Shown: positions 36,191 to 43,961 of the stretch, in pieces
Position numbering within the stretch: the first letter of the stretch is position 1
Layout: each line of letters opens with the position of its first letter
NCBI RefSeq assembly: GCF_021341665.1
Contig: NZ_JAJTTH010000019.1
Span: 1-53,496, forward strand
DNA from: Pseudomonas sp. Au-Pse12
Lineage (GTDB): Bacteria > Pseudomonadota > Gammaproteobacteria > Pseudomonadales > Pseudomonadaceae
Direction: 5' to 3'
Length of the DNA stretch: 53,496 bases
Translations under genes and position numbers: made by a program
The notes under the pieces: model-generated
What the model saw: the letters and a program-made list of their open reading frames with translations, nothing else
What the model was told of the DNA's origin: nothing
The model's database searches: none

Positions 36191-38104
36191 TTGAACGACA
36201 TGGCAAAGAATCTGATCCTGTGGTTGATCATCGCCGCCGTCCTGGTGACGGTGATGAACAACTTCTCCAGCCCTAACGAGCCGCAGACCCTCAACTATTC
36301 CGACTTCATCCAGCAAGTTAAGGATGGCAAGGTCGAGCGCGTAGCGGTTGATGGCTACGTGATTACCGGCAAGCGCAATGATGGTGACAGCTTCAAGACC
36401 ATCCGTCCTGCAATCCAGGACAATGGCCTGATCGGCGACCTGGTGGATAACCACGTGGTGGTCGAGGGTAAACAGCCTGAGCAACAAAGCATCTGGACTC
36501 AACTGCTGGTCGCCAGCTTCCCTATCCTGGTGATCATTGCGGTGTTCATGTTCTTCATGCGCCAGATGCAAGGTGGTGCAGGAGGCAAGGGCGGGCCGAT
36601 GAGCTTCGGCAAGAGCAAGGCGCGCCTGCTGTCCGAAGACCAGGTAAAAACCACGTTGGCTGACGTTGCCGGGTGCGACGAGGCCAAGGAAGAAGTCGGT
36701 GAGCTGGTTGAGTTCCTTCGTGATCCAGGCAAGTTCCAGCGTCTGGGCGGTCGTATTCCTCGCGGTGTACTGATGGTCGGGCCACCAGGTACCGGTAAGA
36801 CTTTGCTGGCCAAGGCCATTGCCGGCGAGGCCAAGGTTCCGTTCTTCACGATTTCCGGTTCCGACTTTGTCGAGATGTTCGTTGGTGTGGGCGCCAGCCG
36901 TGTTCGCGATATGTTTGAACAGGCCAAGAAACATGCTCCTTGCATCATCTTTATCGACGAGATTGATGCGGTCGGTCGTCATCGTGGTGCCGGTATGGGC
37001 GGCGGTCATGATGAGCGTGAGCAGACCCTCAACCAATTGCTGGTTGAGATGGACGGCTTTGAAATGAACGACGGCATCATCGTGATCGCTGCTACCAACC
37101 GTCCTGACGTACTGGACCCGGCACTGCTGCGTCCGGGGCGTTTCGACCGTCAGGTGGTGGTAGGGCTGCCGGACATTCGTGGTCGCGAGCAGATTCTCAA
37201 AGTGCACATGCGCAAAGTGCCAATGGGTGACGACGTTGCACCTGCAGTAATCGCTCGGGGTACTCCGGGTTTCTCCGGTGCTGACCTGGCCAACCTAGTG
37301 AACGAAGCCTCGCTGTTTGCCGCGCGTACTGGCAAGCGCATCGTCGAAATGAAAGAGTTCGAACTGGCCAAGGACAAGATCATGATGGGCGCCGAGCGCA
37401 AATCCATGGTCATGTCCGAGAAAGAGAAGCAGAACACTGCTTATCACGAAGCTGGCCACGCCATTGTTGGCCGTGTAGTGCCTGAGCATGATCCGGTCTA
37501 CAAAGTCTCGATCATTCCTCGTGGTCGGGCTTTGGGTGTGACCATGTTCCTGCCGGAAGAAGATCGCTACAGCCTGTCCAAGCGTGCATTGATCAGTCAG
37601 ATCTGCTCGCTCTACGGTGGTCGTATTGCTGAAGAAATGACTCTGGGCTTCGACGGTGTTACCACGGGTGCATCCAACGACATCATGCGAGCCAGTCAGA
37701 TCGCTCGAAACATGGTGACCAAGTGGGGGCTCTCCGAGAAGCTCGGTCCGCTGATGTATGCGGAAGAAGAGGGTGAAGTGTTCCTGGGGCGCAGTGCTGG
37801 TAGCCAGCATGCAAGCTTGTCCGCTGAAACGGCGAAGCTGATCGATTCCGAGGTGCGCAGCATCATCGATCAGTGCTATGGCACTGCCAAGCAGATCCTG
37901 ACTGACAACCGCGACAAGCTGGACGCCATGGCGGACGCCTTGATGAAGTACGAAACCATCGATGCCGATCAGATTGACGACATTATGGCTGGGCGTACTC
38001 CGCGTGAACCTCGTGATTGGGAGGGCGGTTCGGGCACTACTCCACCAGCAGTGCAGAATGAACGTCCAGAAACACCTATTGGCGGCCCTGCTGCCGACCA
38101 CTAA
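36191..38104 (+). CDS. ftsH: ATP-dependent zinc metalloprotease FtsH
   Basis: A 637-residue membrane AAA+ protease that degrades LpxC, sigma-32 and damaged membrane proteins. Two membrane helices (residues ~5-22 and ~104-124) flank a periplasmic loop. Walker A GPPGTGKT is at 197-204 and Walker B IIFIDEIDA near 256. The zinc site HEAGH is near residue 418. TTG at 36191 is preferred over ATG at 36200, because GAGGG lies seven bases before the TTG. The 192-base gap upstream holds no promoter I can name with confidence. Confidence 0.97.
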   Translation: MNDMAKNLILWLIIAAVLVTVMNNFSSPNEPQTLNYSDFIQQVKDGKVERVAVDGYVITGKRNDGDSFKTIRPAIQDNGLIGDLVDNHVVVEGKQPEQQSIWTQLLVASFPILVIIAVFMFFMRQMQGGAGGKGGPMSFGKSKARLLSEDQVKTTLADVAGCDEAKEEVGELVEFLRDPGKFQRLGGRIPRGVLMVGPPGTGKTLLAKAIAGEAKVPFFTISGSDFVEMFVGVGASRVRDMFEQAKKHAPCIIFIDEIDAVGRHRGAGMGGGHDEREQTLNQLLVEMDGFEMNDGIIVIAATNRPDVLDPALLRPGRFDRQVVVGLPDIRGREQILKVHMRKVPMGDDVAPAVIARGTPGFSGADLANLVNEASLFAARTGKRIVEMKEFELAKDKIMMGAERKSMVMSEKEKQNTAYHEAGHAIVGRVVPEHDPVYKVSIIPRGRALGVTMFLPEEDRYSLSKRALISQICSLYGGRIAEEMTLGFDGVTTGASNDIMRASQIARNMVTKWGLSEKLGPLMYAEEEGEVFLGRSAGSQHASLSAETAKLIDSEVRSIIDQCYGTAKQILTDNRDKLDAMADALMKYETIDADQIDDIMAGRTPREPRDWEGGSGTTPPAVQNERPETPIGGPAADH

Positions 38105-38112
38105 GGTTTTAA

Positions 38113-38964
38113 ATGACTTCTGTTCCTTCCTCCACCCGGTTGCCTTGCGGCAACCGGGTTCTTGATTTGGCCCATGCGCATGTCATGGGCATTTTGAATG
38201 TAACCCCAGATTCCTTTTCCGACGGCGGTCGCTTCAGTCAGCTTGATCTGGCTTTGAAGCACGCCGAGGCCATGGTTGTCGCCGGTGCTACGCTGATTGA
38301 CGTGGGCGGCGAGTCCACTCGTCCGGGCGCGCGTGCGGTATCGCCCCTGGAGGAGTTGGAGCGGGTCGCGCCTGTGGTTGAGCGGATTCACCGTGAGCTC
38401 GATGTCATCATCTCGGTTGATACCTCGACGCCGTCGGTCATGCGTGAAACCGCTCGTCTGGGGGCTGGGTTGATCAATGACGTGCGTTCGTTGCGCCGAG
38501 ACGGTGCTCTGGATGCGGCGGCGGCCACGGGGTTGCCGGTGTGCCTGATGCACATGTTAGGTGAACCGGGTGATATGCAGGACAACCCGCATTATCAGGA
38601 CGTCACCCGTGAGGTGAGCGAGTTCCTGGCTGAGCGCATGGCTCAATGCGCGGCTGTGGACATTGGGCCGGAACGGATCGTTCTCGATCCGGGTTTCGGT
38701 TTCGCCAAGACTCTGCAGCACAACCTGAGCCTGTTCAAGCATATGGATGCCTTGCATGCTCTTGGGCGGCCTCTGCTGGTTGGGGTATCGCGCAAGAGCA
38801 TGATTGGTCAGGCCTTGAGCCGCCCCGTGGGTGAGCGATTGCACGGCAGTCTGGCGCTCGCGGCCCTGGCAGTGGCCAAGGGGGCGAAAATTATCCGCGT
38901 GCATGATGTCGCCGAGACCGTGGATGTGGTGCGAATGATTGCGGCAGTGGAATCCGCCGAATAA
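38113..38964 (+). CDS. folP: Dihydropteroate synthase
   Basis: A 283-residue folate enzyme joining p-aminobenzoate to the pterin pyrophosphate; the target of sulfonamides. The TIM-barrel signatures are MGILNVTPDSFSDGG (residues ~22-36), VGGESTRPGA near 60, LDPGFGFAKT near 195 and LVGVSRKSMIG near 222. It starts eight bases after ftsH and leads into glmM, a conserved operon. Confidence 0.97.
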   Translation: MTSVPSSTRLPCGNRVLDLAHAHVMGILNVTPDSFSDGGRFSQLDLALKHAEAMVVAGATLIDVGGESTRPGARAVSPLEELERVAPVVERIHRELDVIISVDTSTPSVMRETARLGAGLINDVRSLRRDGALDAAAATGLPVCLMHMLGEPGDMQDNPHYQDVTREVSEFLAERMAQCAAVDIGPERIVLDPGFGFAKTLQHNLSLFKHMDALHALGRPLLVGVSRKSMIGQALSRPVGERLHGSLALAALAVAKGAKIIRVHDVAETVDVVRMIAAVESAE

Positions 38965-38980
38965 GAATGATGGAGCACTT

Positions 38981-40318
38981 ATGACTAAGAAATACTTTGG
39001 CACCGACGGCATCCGTGGTCGCGTGGGCGAGTTCCCGATCACTCCTGATTTCATGCTCAAGCTGGGCTGGGCTGCCGGTATGGCGTTCCGCAGCATGGGC
39101 GCTTGTCGTGTGCTGGTGGGCAAGGACACGCGTATTTCCGGGTACATGTTCGAGTCAGCCCTGGAGGCGGGCTTGTCGGCTGCCGGTGCGGACGTGATGC
39201 TGCTGGGGCCGATGCCGACCCCGGCAATCGCCTATCTGACGCGTACTTTTCATGCCGAAGCGGGCATCGTTATCAGCGCCTCGCACAATCCTCATGACGA
39301 TAACGGCATCAAGTTCTTTTCGGGTGAGGGCACCAAGTTGCCTGACGAAGTCGAGCTGATGATCGAAGAGTTGCTGGATGCGCCGATGACCGTGGTCGAG
39401 TCGAGCAGGCTCGGCAAGGTGTCGCGGATCAATGACGCTTCCGGGCGCTATATTGAGTTCTGTAAAAGCAGCGTGCCTTCCAGCACCAGCTTCTCTGGCT
39501 TGAAGATTGTCCTCGACTGCGCCCACGGGGCGACCTACAAGGTGGCGCCGAGCGTATTCCGTGAGTTGGGTGCGCAAGTCACTGTGCTGTCTGCGCAGCC
39601 CAATGGTTTGAACATCAACGAAAACTGCGGTTCGACCCATATGTCGCAGCTGCAGGCAGCGGTCCTGGCTGAGCATGCGGATCTGGGGATCGCCTTTGAT
39701 GGCGATGGCGACCGGGTGCTGATGGTCGATCAGACCGGCGCGATTGTTGATGGTGACGAACTGCTGTTCATCATTGCTCGTGACTTGCACGAGCGCGACA
39801 AGCTGCAAGGTGGCGTGGTCGGTACGCTCATGAGCAACCTGGGGCTTGAGTTGGCCCTGGCGGACCTGGGCATTCCTTTTGTTCGGGCTAATGTCGGTGA
39901 CCGTTATGTCATCGCCGAGTTGCTTGAGCGCAACTGGCTGGTGGGTGGCGAGAACTCTGGGCATATCGTGTGCTTCCGCCATGCAACTACCGGCGATGCG
40001 ATCATTGCCGCGCTGCAGGTGCTGATGGCGCTCAAGGCTCGTGGTGAGAGCCTGGCCCAGTCCCGTCAGGGGCTGCGCAAGTGTCCCCAGGTGCTGGTCA
40101 ATGTGCGTTTTGGCGGTGGCGAGAGCCCTGTCGAGCACCCGGCCGTGAAAGAAGCTTGCGAGCGCGTCACCGCCGCCATGGCGGGGCGTGGCCGGGTCCT
40201 GTTGCGCAAATCGGGTACCGAGCCGTTGGTGCGTGTGATGGTCGAAGGTGATGACGAAGCTCTGGTTCGTGCTTATGCCGATGAGCTGGCGAAACTGGTT
40301 GCTGAAGTTTCTGCCTGA
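38981..40318 (+). CDS. glmM: Phosphoglucosamine mutase
   Basis: A 445-residue enzyme converting glucosamine-6-P to glucosamine-1-P for UDP-GlcNAc, hence peptidoglycan and LPS. The catalytic phosphoserine is Ser101 in ISASHNPHDDNG. The metal loop FDGDGDRVLMVD is near residue 240 and the phosphate-binding LLRKSGTEPLVRVM near the C-terminus. TGGAG precedes the ATG. It is 16 bases downstream of folP. Confidence 0.97.
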   Translation: MTKKYFGTDGIRGRVGEFPITPDFMLKLGWAAGMAFRSMGACRVLVGKDTRISGYMFESALEAGLSAAGADVMLLGPMPTPAIAYLTRTFHAEAGIVISASHNPHDDNGIKFFSGEGTKLPDEVELMIEELLDAPMTVVESSRLGKVSRINDASGRYIEFCKSSVPSSTSFSGLKIVLDCAHGATYKVAPSVFRELGAQVTVLSAQPNGLNINENCGSTHMSQLQAAVLAEHADLGIAFDGDGDRVLMVDQTGAIVDGDELLFIIARDLHERDKLQGGVVGTLMSNLGLELALADLGIPFVRANVGDRYVIAELLERNWLVGGENSGHIVCFRHATTGDAIIAALQVLMALKARGESLAQSRQGLRKCPQVLVNVRFGGGESPVEHPAVKEACERVTAAMAGRGRVLLRKSGTEPLVRVMVEGDDEALVRAYADELAKLVAEVSA

Positions 40319-40384
40319 TTTCGGCTTGCCAGTGTTGTTTTGGTTGGGTAACATCTGCGCCCACTTTGACCGACGAGGTACAGC

Positions 40385-41140
40385 ATGCGTCGCCCTATGG
40401 TAGCTGGTAACTGGAAGATGCACGGTACCCGCGCCAGCGTCGCTGAGCTGATCAATGGCCTTCGTCATCTGGCCTTGCCAAGCGGTGTTGATGTCGCGGT
40501 ATTCCCGCCTTGCTTGCATATCAATCAAGTGATTGATGGCCTGAAGGGCAAGTCGATTCAGGTCGGCGCGCAGAACTCTGCGGTGGAGTCCATGCAAGGT
40601 GCGTTGACGGGCGAGATCGCCCCGAGTCAGTTGGTGGATGCAGGTTGTTCCCTGGTGCTGGTTGGGCACTCCGAGCGTCGCCTGATCATGGGCGAGCGTG
40701 ACGCGACTCTCAACCGCAAGTTCGCAGCGGCACAAGCCTGTGGTTTGAAGCCGGTTCTGTGTGTAGGGGAAACTCTCGAGCAGCGCGAAGCCGGGAAGAC
40801 TCTAGAGGTTGTCGGGCGTCAGCTGGGCAGCATCATCGAAGAGTTGGGTGTTGGTGCGTTCGCCAATGCTGTTATCGCTTACGAGCCGGTCTGGGCCATT
40901 GGTACCGGGCTGACTGCAACACCGCAACAAGCGCAGGATGTGCATGCAGCCATTCGCGCGCAGTTGGCGGCAGAGAATTCTGAAGTGGCACGAGGAGTGC
41001 GGCTTCTATACGGCGGCAGCGTGAAGGCGGCCAATGCGGTCGAACTGTTCGGCATGCCGGATATCGATGGGGGGCTCATTGGTGGAGCCTCCCTGAATGC
41101 AGATGAGTTCGGTGCGATCTGTCGCGCCGCGGGAAACTGA
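40385..41140 (+). CDS. tpiA: Triosephosphate isomerase
   Basis: A 251-residue glycolytic TIM barrel. Lys in GNWKMHGT (residue ~11), the electrophilic His in LVGHSERR (near 97) and the catalytic Glu in AYEPVWAIGTG (near 168) are all present. The phosphate loop LLYGGSVKAANA is near residue 210. secG begins four bases after its stop. Confidence 0.97.
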   Translation: MRRPMVAGNWKMHGTRASVAELINGLRHLALPSGVDVAVFPPCLHINQVIDGLKGKSIQVGAQNSAVESMQGALTGEIAPSQLVDAGCSLVLVGHSERRLIMGERDATLNRKFAAAQACGLKPVLCVGETLEQREAGKTLEVVGRQLGSIIEELGVGAFANAVIAYEPVWAIGTGLTATPQQAQDVHAAIRAQLAAENSEVARGVRLLYGGSVKAANAVELFGMPDIDGGLIGGASLNADEFGAICRAAGN

Positions 41141-41144
41141 AAAA

Positions 41145-41528
41145 ATGCTGGAAACAGTCGTAGTCGTTTTTCATCTGCTGGGTGCCTTGGGCGTAGTTGC
41201 TCTGGTTTTGCTGCAGCAGGGTAAAGGTGCGGATGCTGGCGCGTCTTTCGGAGCAGGTGCTTCAAATACTGTGTTCGGAAGCCAAGGTTCCTCTACCTTT
41301 CTTAGTAAGTTTACTGCTATACTTGCCGCCGGTTTCTTCATAACCAGCTTAGGGTTAGGTTACTTTGCTAAAGAGAAAGCTCATCAGCTGACTCAAGTAG
41401 GTTTGCCAGATCCAGCAGTACTTGAAGTACCAAAGCAAAAACCGGCTTCTGATGATGTCCCGGTGCTCCAAGAGCAAAAGTCGGCCAACAGCGCGACTGA
41501 CGTACCTCCAGCTCCAGAGCAGAAGTAA
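41145..41528 (+). CDS. secG: Protein translocase subunit SecG
   Basis: A 127-residue inner-membrane component of the SecYEG channel. Two hydrophobic helices (residues ~3-22 and ~52-72) flank the conserved loop LLQQGKGADAGASFGAGASN. The C-terminal tail is Pro/Glu-rich. It starts four bases after tpiA with only a weak ribosome site (GGAAA), suggesting translational coupling. Confidence 0.94.
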   Translation: MLETVVVVFHLLGALGVVALVLLQQGKGADAGASFGAGASNTVFGSQGSSTFLSKFTAILAAGFFITSLGLGYFAKEKAHQLTQVGLPDPAVLEVPKQKPASDDVPVLQEQKSANSATDVPPAPEQK

Positions 41529-41557
41529 GAAGGGTTTCACGCAGTAACGTAGTCTAT

Positions 41558-41643
41558 GCCGAGGTGGTGGAATTGGTAGACACGCAACCTTGAGGTGGTT
41601 GTGCCCATAGGGTGTAGGGGTTCGAGTCCCCTTCTCGGTACCA
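41558..41643 (+). tRNA. tRNA-Leu (GAG)
   Basis: An 86-nt class II tRNA with a long variable arm. It starts GCCGAGGTGGTGG and ends CTCGGTACCA with encoded CCA. The anticodon GAG (41592-41594) sits in the loop of a CAACC/GGTTG stem. It lies 29 bases after secG, as in other pseudomonads. Confidence 0.96.
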
Positions 41644-41739
41644 ATTATCAGGAGAGCCCGCTGTTGCGGGCTTTCTTGTAGGTGGAAGGTTACATTGACC
41701 CTAAAGGGGATCAGTCGTATACTTCCGCCCCAGCTTTGT

Positions 41740-41816
<77 letters not shown>

Positions 41817-41826
41817 GTTTTAGCGG

Positions 41827-41848
41827 AGCCCCTTTTCAGGGGCTTTTT
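41827..41848 (+). terminator. Terminator after initiator tRNA
   Basis: AGCCCC-N6-GGGGCT followed by TTTTT, beginning 11 bases past the tRNA CCA. A further dyad without T-tract, AACGCCG/CGGCGTT, is at 41867-41888. Confidence 0.82.
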
Positions 41849-41894
41849 GTTAGCTGGACACTTTACAACGCCGCTATTCAACGGCGTTTCCGGG

Positions 41895-41916
41895 ATGGGC
41901 GCTTCGCCCATTTTTT
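41895..41916 (+). terminator. Second terminator, just upstream of rimP
   Basis: ATGGGCG-CTT-CGCCCAT followed by TTTTT. It ends about 30 bases before the rimP start, in the same direction. A strong terminator here makes rimP-nusA expression depend on readthrough or antitermination. Confidence 0.82.
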
Positions 41917-41946
41917 ATTTGCACAAGCATGCACGAGGGGGTTCAG

Positions 41947-42405
41947 GTGTCGAGCAAGCTAGAACAGTTGCAGGCCTTGTTGGCCCCGGTGGTCGTGGCC
42001 CTTGGCTATGAATGCTGGGGTATTGAGTTTTCGGCTCAGGGTCGCCACTCATTGTTGCGCGTTTATATCGATAAAGAAGGCGGCGTGCTGGTGGACGATT
42101 GTGCCATCGTCAGCCGTCAGATCAGTGGTGTTCTCGACGTGGAAGATCCGATCTCCGTTGAATACACCCTTGAAGTTTCCTCTCCTGGCATGGAACGCCC
42201 ACTGTTCACTCTTGAGCAGTTTGCCAAGTATGTCGGTGAGCAAGTGAAGATCAAACTGCGCTCGCCCTTCGAAGGTCGGCGTAATTTTCAGGGCCTTCTC
42301 CGCGGGGTGGAGGAACAGGATGTCGTGGTGCAAGTGGATGACCATGAGTTCCTGTTGCCGATCGATATGATCGACAAGGCCAACATAATTCCCAGTTTTG
42401 ACTGA
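41947..42405 (+). CDS. rimP: Ribosome maturation factor RimP
   Basis: A 152-residue factor for 30S subunit maturation. The N-terminal alpha/beta domain has ALGYECWGIEFSAQGRHSLL and VDDCAIVSRQISGVLDVED. The SH3-like C-terminal domain begins near residue 90. The start is GTG at 41947, chosen for the GAGGGG site seven bases upstream and the family start SSKLEQL; ATG at 41929 would add six residues. Confidence 0.95.
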   Translation: MSSKLEQLQALLAPVVVALGYECWGIEFSAQGRHSLLRVYIDKEGGVLVDDCAIVSRQISGVLDVEDPISVEYTLEVSSPGMERPLFTLEQFAKYVGEQVKIKLRSPFEGRRNFQGLLRGVEEQDVVVQVDDHEFLLPIDMIDKANIIPSFD

Positions 42406-42452
42406 GACGCGGATCCCGCGGATCCAATGGCTTGCGAAAGGCGAGGCGTACG

Positions 42453-43934
42453 ATGAGCAAAGAAGTACTGCTGGTTGTTGAGTCGGTATCCAATGAAAAG
42501 GGTGTACCGGCAAGCGTAATTTTTGAAGCGCTGGAGCTGGCCCTGGCCACTGCTACCAAAAAGCGTTTTGAAGACGAAGTGGACCTGCGTGTGGAAATCA
42601 ATCGCCACACCGGTTCCTACGAGACTTTCCGTCGCTGGACGGTGGTCGAAGAAGCCGACCTGGATGATCCAGCGGTCGAGACCTGGTTGAGCAAAGCTCG
42701 CGAAACCCATCCCGACGCCAAAGTCGGTGATGTGATTGAAGAAAAAATCGAATCCATCGAGTTCGGCCGCATCGCTGCCCAGACCGCCAAGCAGGTCATC
42801 GTGCAGAAAGTTCGCGAAGCCGAGCGCGCACAGGTAGTTGATGCCTATCGCGAGCGCCTGGGTGAAATCATCTCCGGCACCGTGAAAAAAGTGACACGTG
42901 ACAACGTGATCGTCGACCTGGGTAACAACGCCGAAGCGTTGCTGGCCCGTGAAGACATCATCTCCCGTGAGACTTTCCGGGTTGGCGTGCGTCTGCGCGC
43001 GCTGCTCAAGGAAATCCGCACCGAGAACCGCGGCCCGCAGCTGATCCTGTCGCGTACCGCACCGGAAATGCTGATCGAGCTGTTCCGTATCGAAGTGCCG
43101 GAAATTGCCGAAGGCCTGATCGAAGTAATGGCCGCCTCCCGTGATCCGGGTTCGCGCGCCAAGATCGCAGTTCGCTCCAAGGACAAGCGCATCGACCCGC
43201 AAGGCGCGTGCATTGGTATGCGCGGTTCGCGTGTCCAGGCCGTATCCGGTGAGTTGGGTGGCGAGCGTGTGGATATCGTCCTGTGGGACGAGAACCCTGC
43301 GCAGTTCGTGATCAACGCCATGTCGCCGGCTGAAGTCGCGGCAATTATCGTCGACGAAGATGCCCATGCCATGGACATCGCCGTTGGCGCAGACAATCTG
43401 GCTCAAGCCATCGGTCGCGGTGGTCAGAACGTGCGTCTGGCCAGCCAATTGACTGGCTGGACCCTGAACGTGATGACCGAATCGGACATCCAGGCCAAGC
43501 AGCAAGCAGAAACCGGCGACATCCTGCGCAACTTCATCGACGAGCTGGAAGTGGATGAAGAACTGGCACAGGTTCTGGTTGATGAAGGCTTCACCAGCCT
43601 GGAAGAGATTGCCTACGTACCGCTGGAAGAAATGCTCAACATCGACGGCTTTGACGAGGATATCGTCAACGAGCTTCGCGCTCGGGCCAAGGATCGCTTG
43701 TTGACTAAAGCCATCGCTACTGAGGAAAAGCTGGCAGACGCCCATCCGGCCGAAGACCTGCTCTCGCTTGAGGGTATGGACAAGGATTTGGCGATGGAAC
43801 TGGCGGTGCGCGGCGTAATTACCCGCGAAGACCTGGCCGAGCAGTCTATTGACGACCTGCTCGACATCGACGGCATTGACGATGATCGTGCCGGCAAGTT
43901 GATCATGGCCGCCCGAGCCCACTGGTTCGAGTAA
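42453..43934 (+). CDS. nusA: Transcription termination/antitermination factor NusA
   Basis: A 493-residue RNA polymerase partner. The N-terminal domain starts MSKEVLLVVESVSNEKGVPA. An S1 domain (~135-200) and two KH domains (~205-345, with CIGMRGSRVQAV and AIGRGGQNVRLASQ) follow. Two acidic C-terminal repeats of gamma-proteobacterial type lie at ~365-490. It lies between rimP and infB, and could feed back on the terminators before rimP. Confidence 0.98.
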   Translation: MSKEVLLVVESVSNEKGVPASVIFEALELALATATKKRFEDEVDLRVEINRHTGSYETFRRWTVVEEADLDDPAVETWLSKARETHPDAKVGDVIEEKIESIEFGRIAAQTAKQVIVQKVREAERAQVVDAYRERLGEIISGTVKKVTRDNVIVDLGNNAEALLAREDIISRETFRVGVRLRALLKEIRTENRGPQLILSRTAPEMLIELFRIEVPEIAEGLIEVMAASRDPGSRAKIAVRSKDKRIDPQGACIGMRGSRVQAVSGELGGERVDIVLWDENPAQFVINAMSPAEVAAIIVDEDAHAMDIAVGADNLAQAIGRGGQNVRLASQLTGWTLNVMTESDIQAKQQAETGDILRNFIDELEVDEELAQVLVDEGFTSLEEIAYVPLEEMLNIDGFDEDIVNELRARAKDRLLTKAIATEEKLADAHPAEDLLSLEGMDKDLAMELAVRGVITREDLAEQSIDDLLDIDGIDDDRAGKLIMAARAHWFE

Positions 43935-43961
43935 TTAGGCGCGGCCTGAGGAGAGAAGTGC

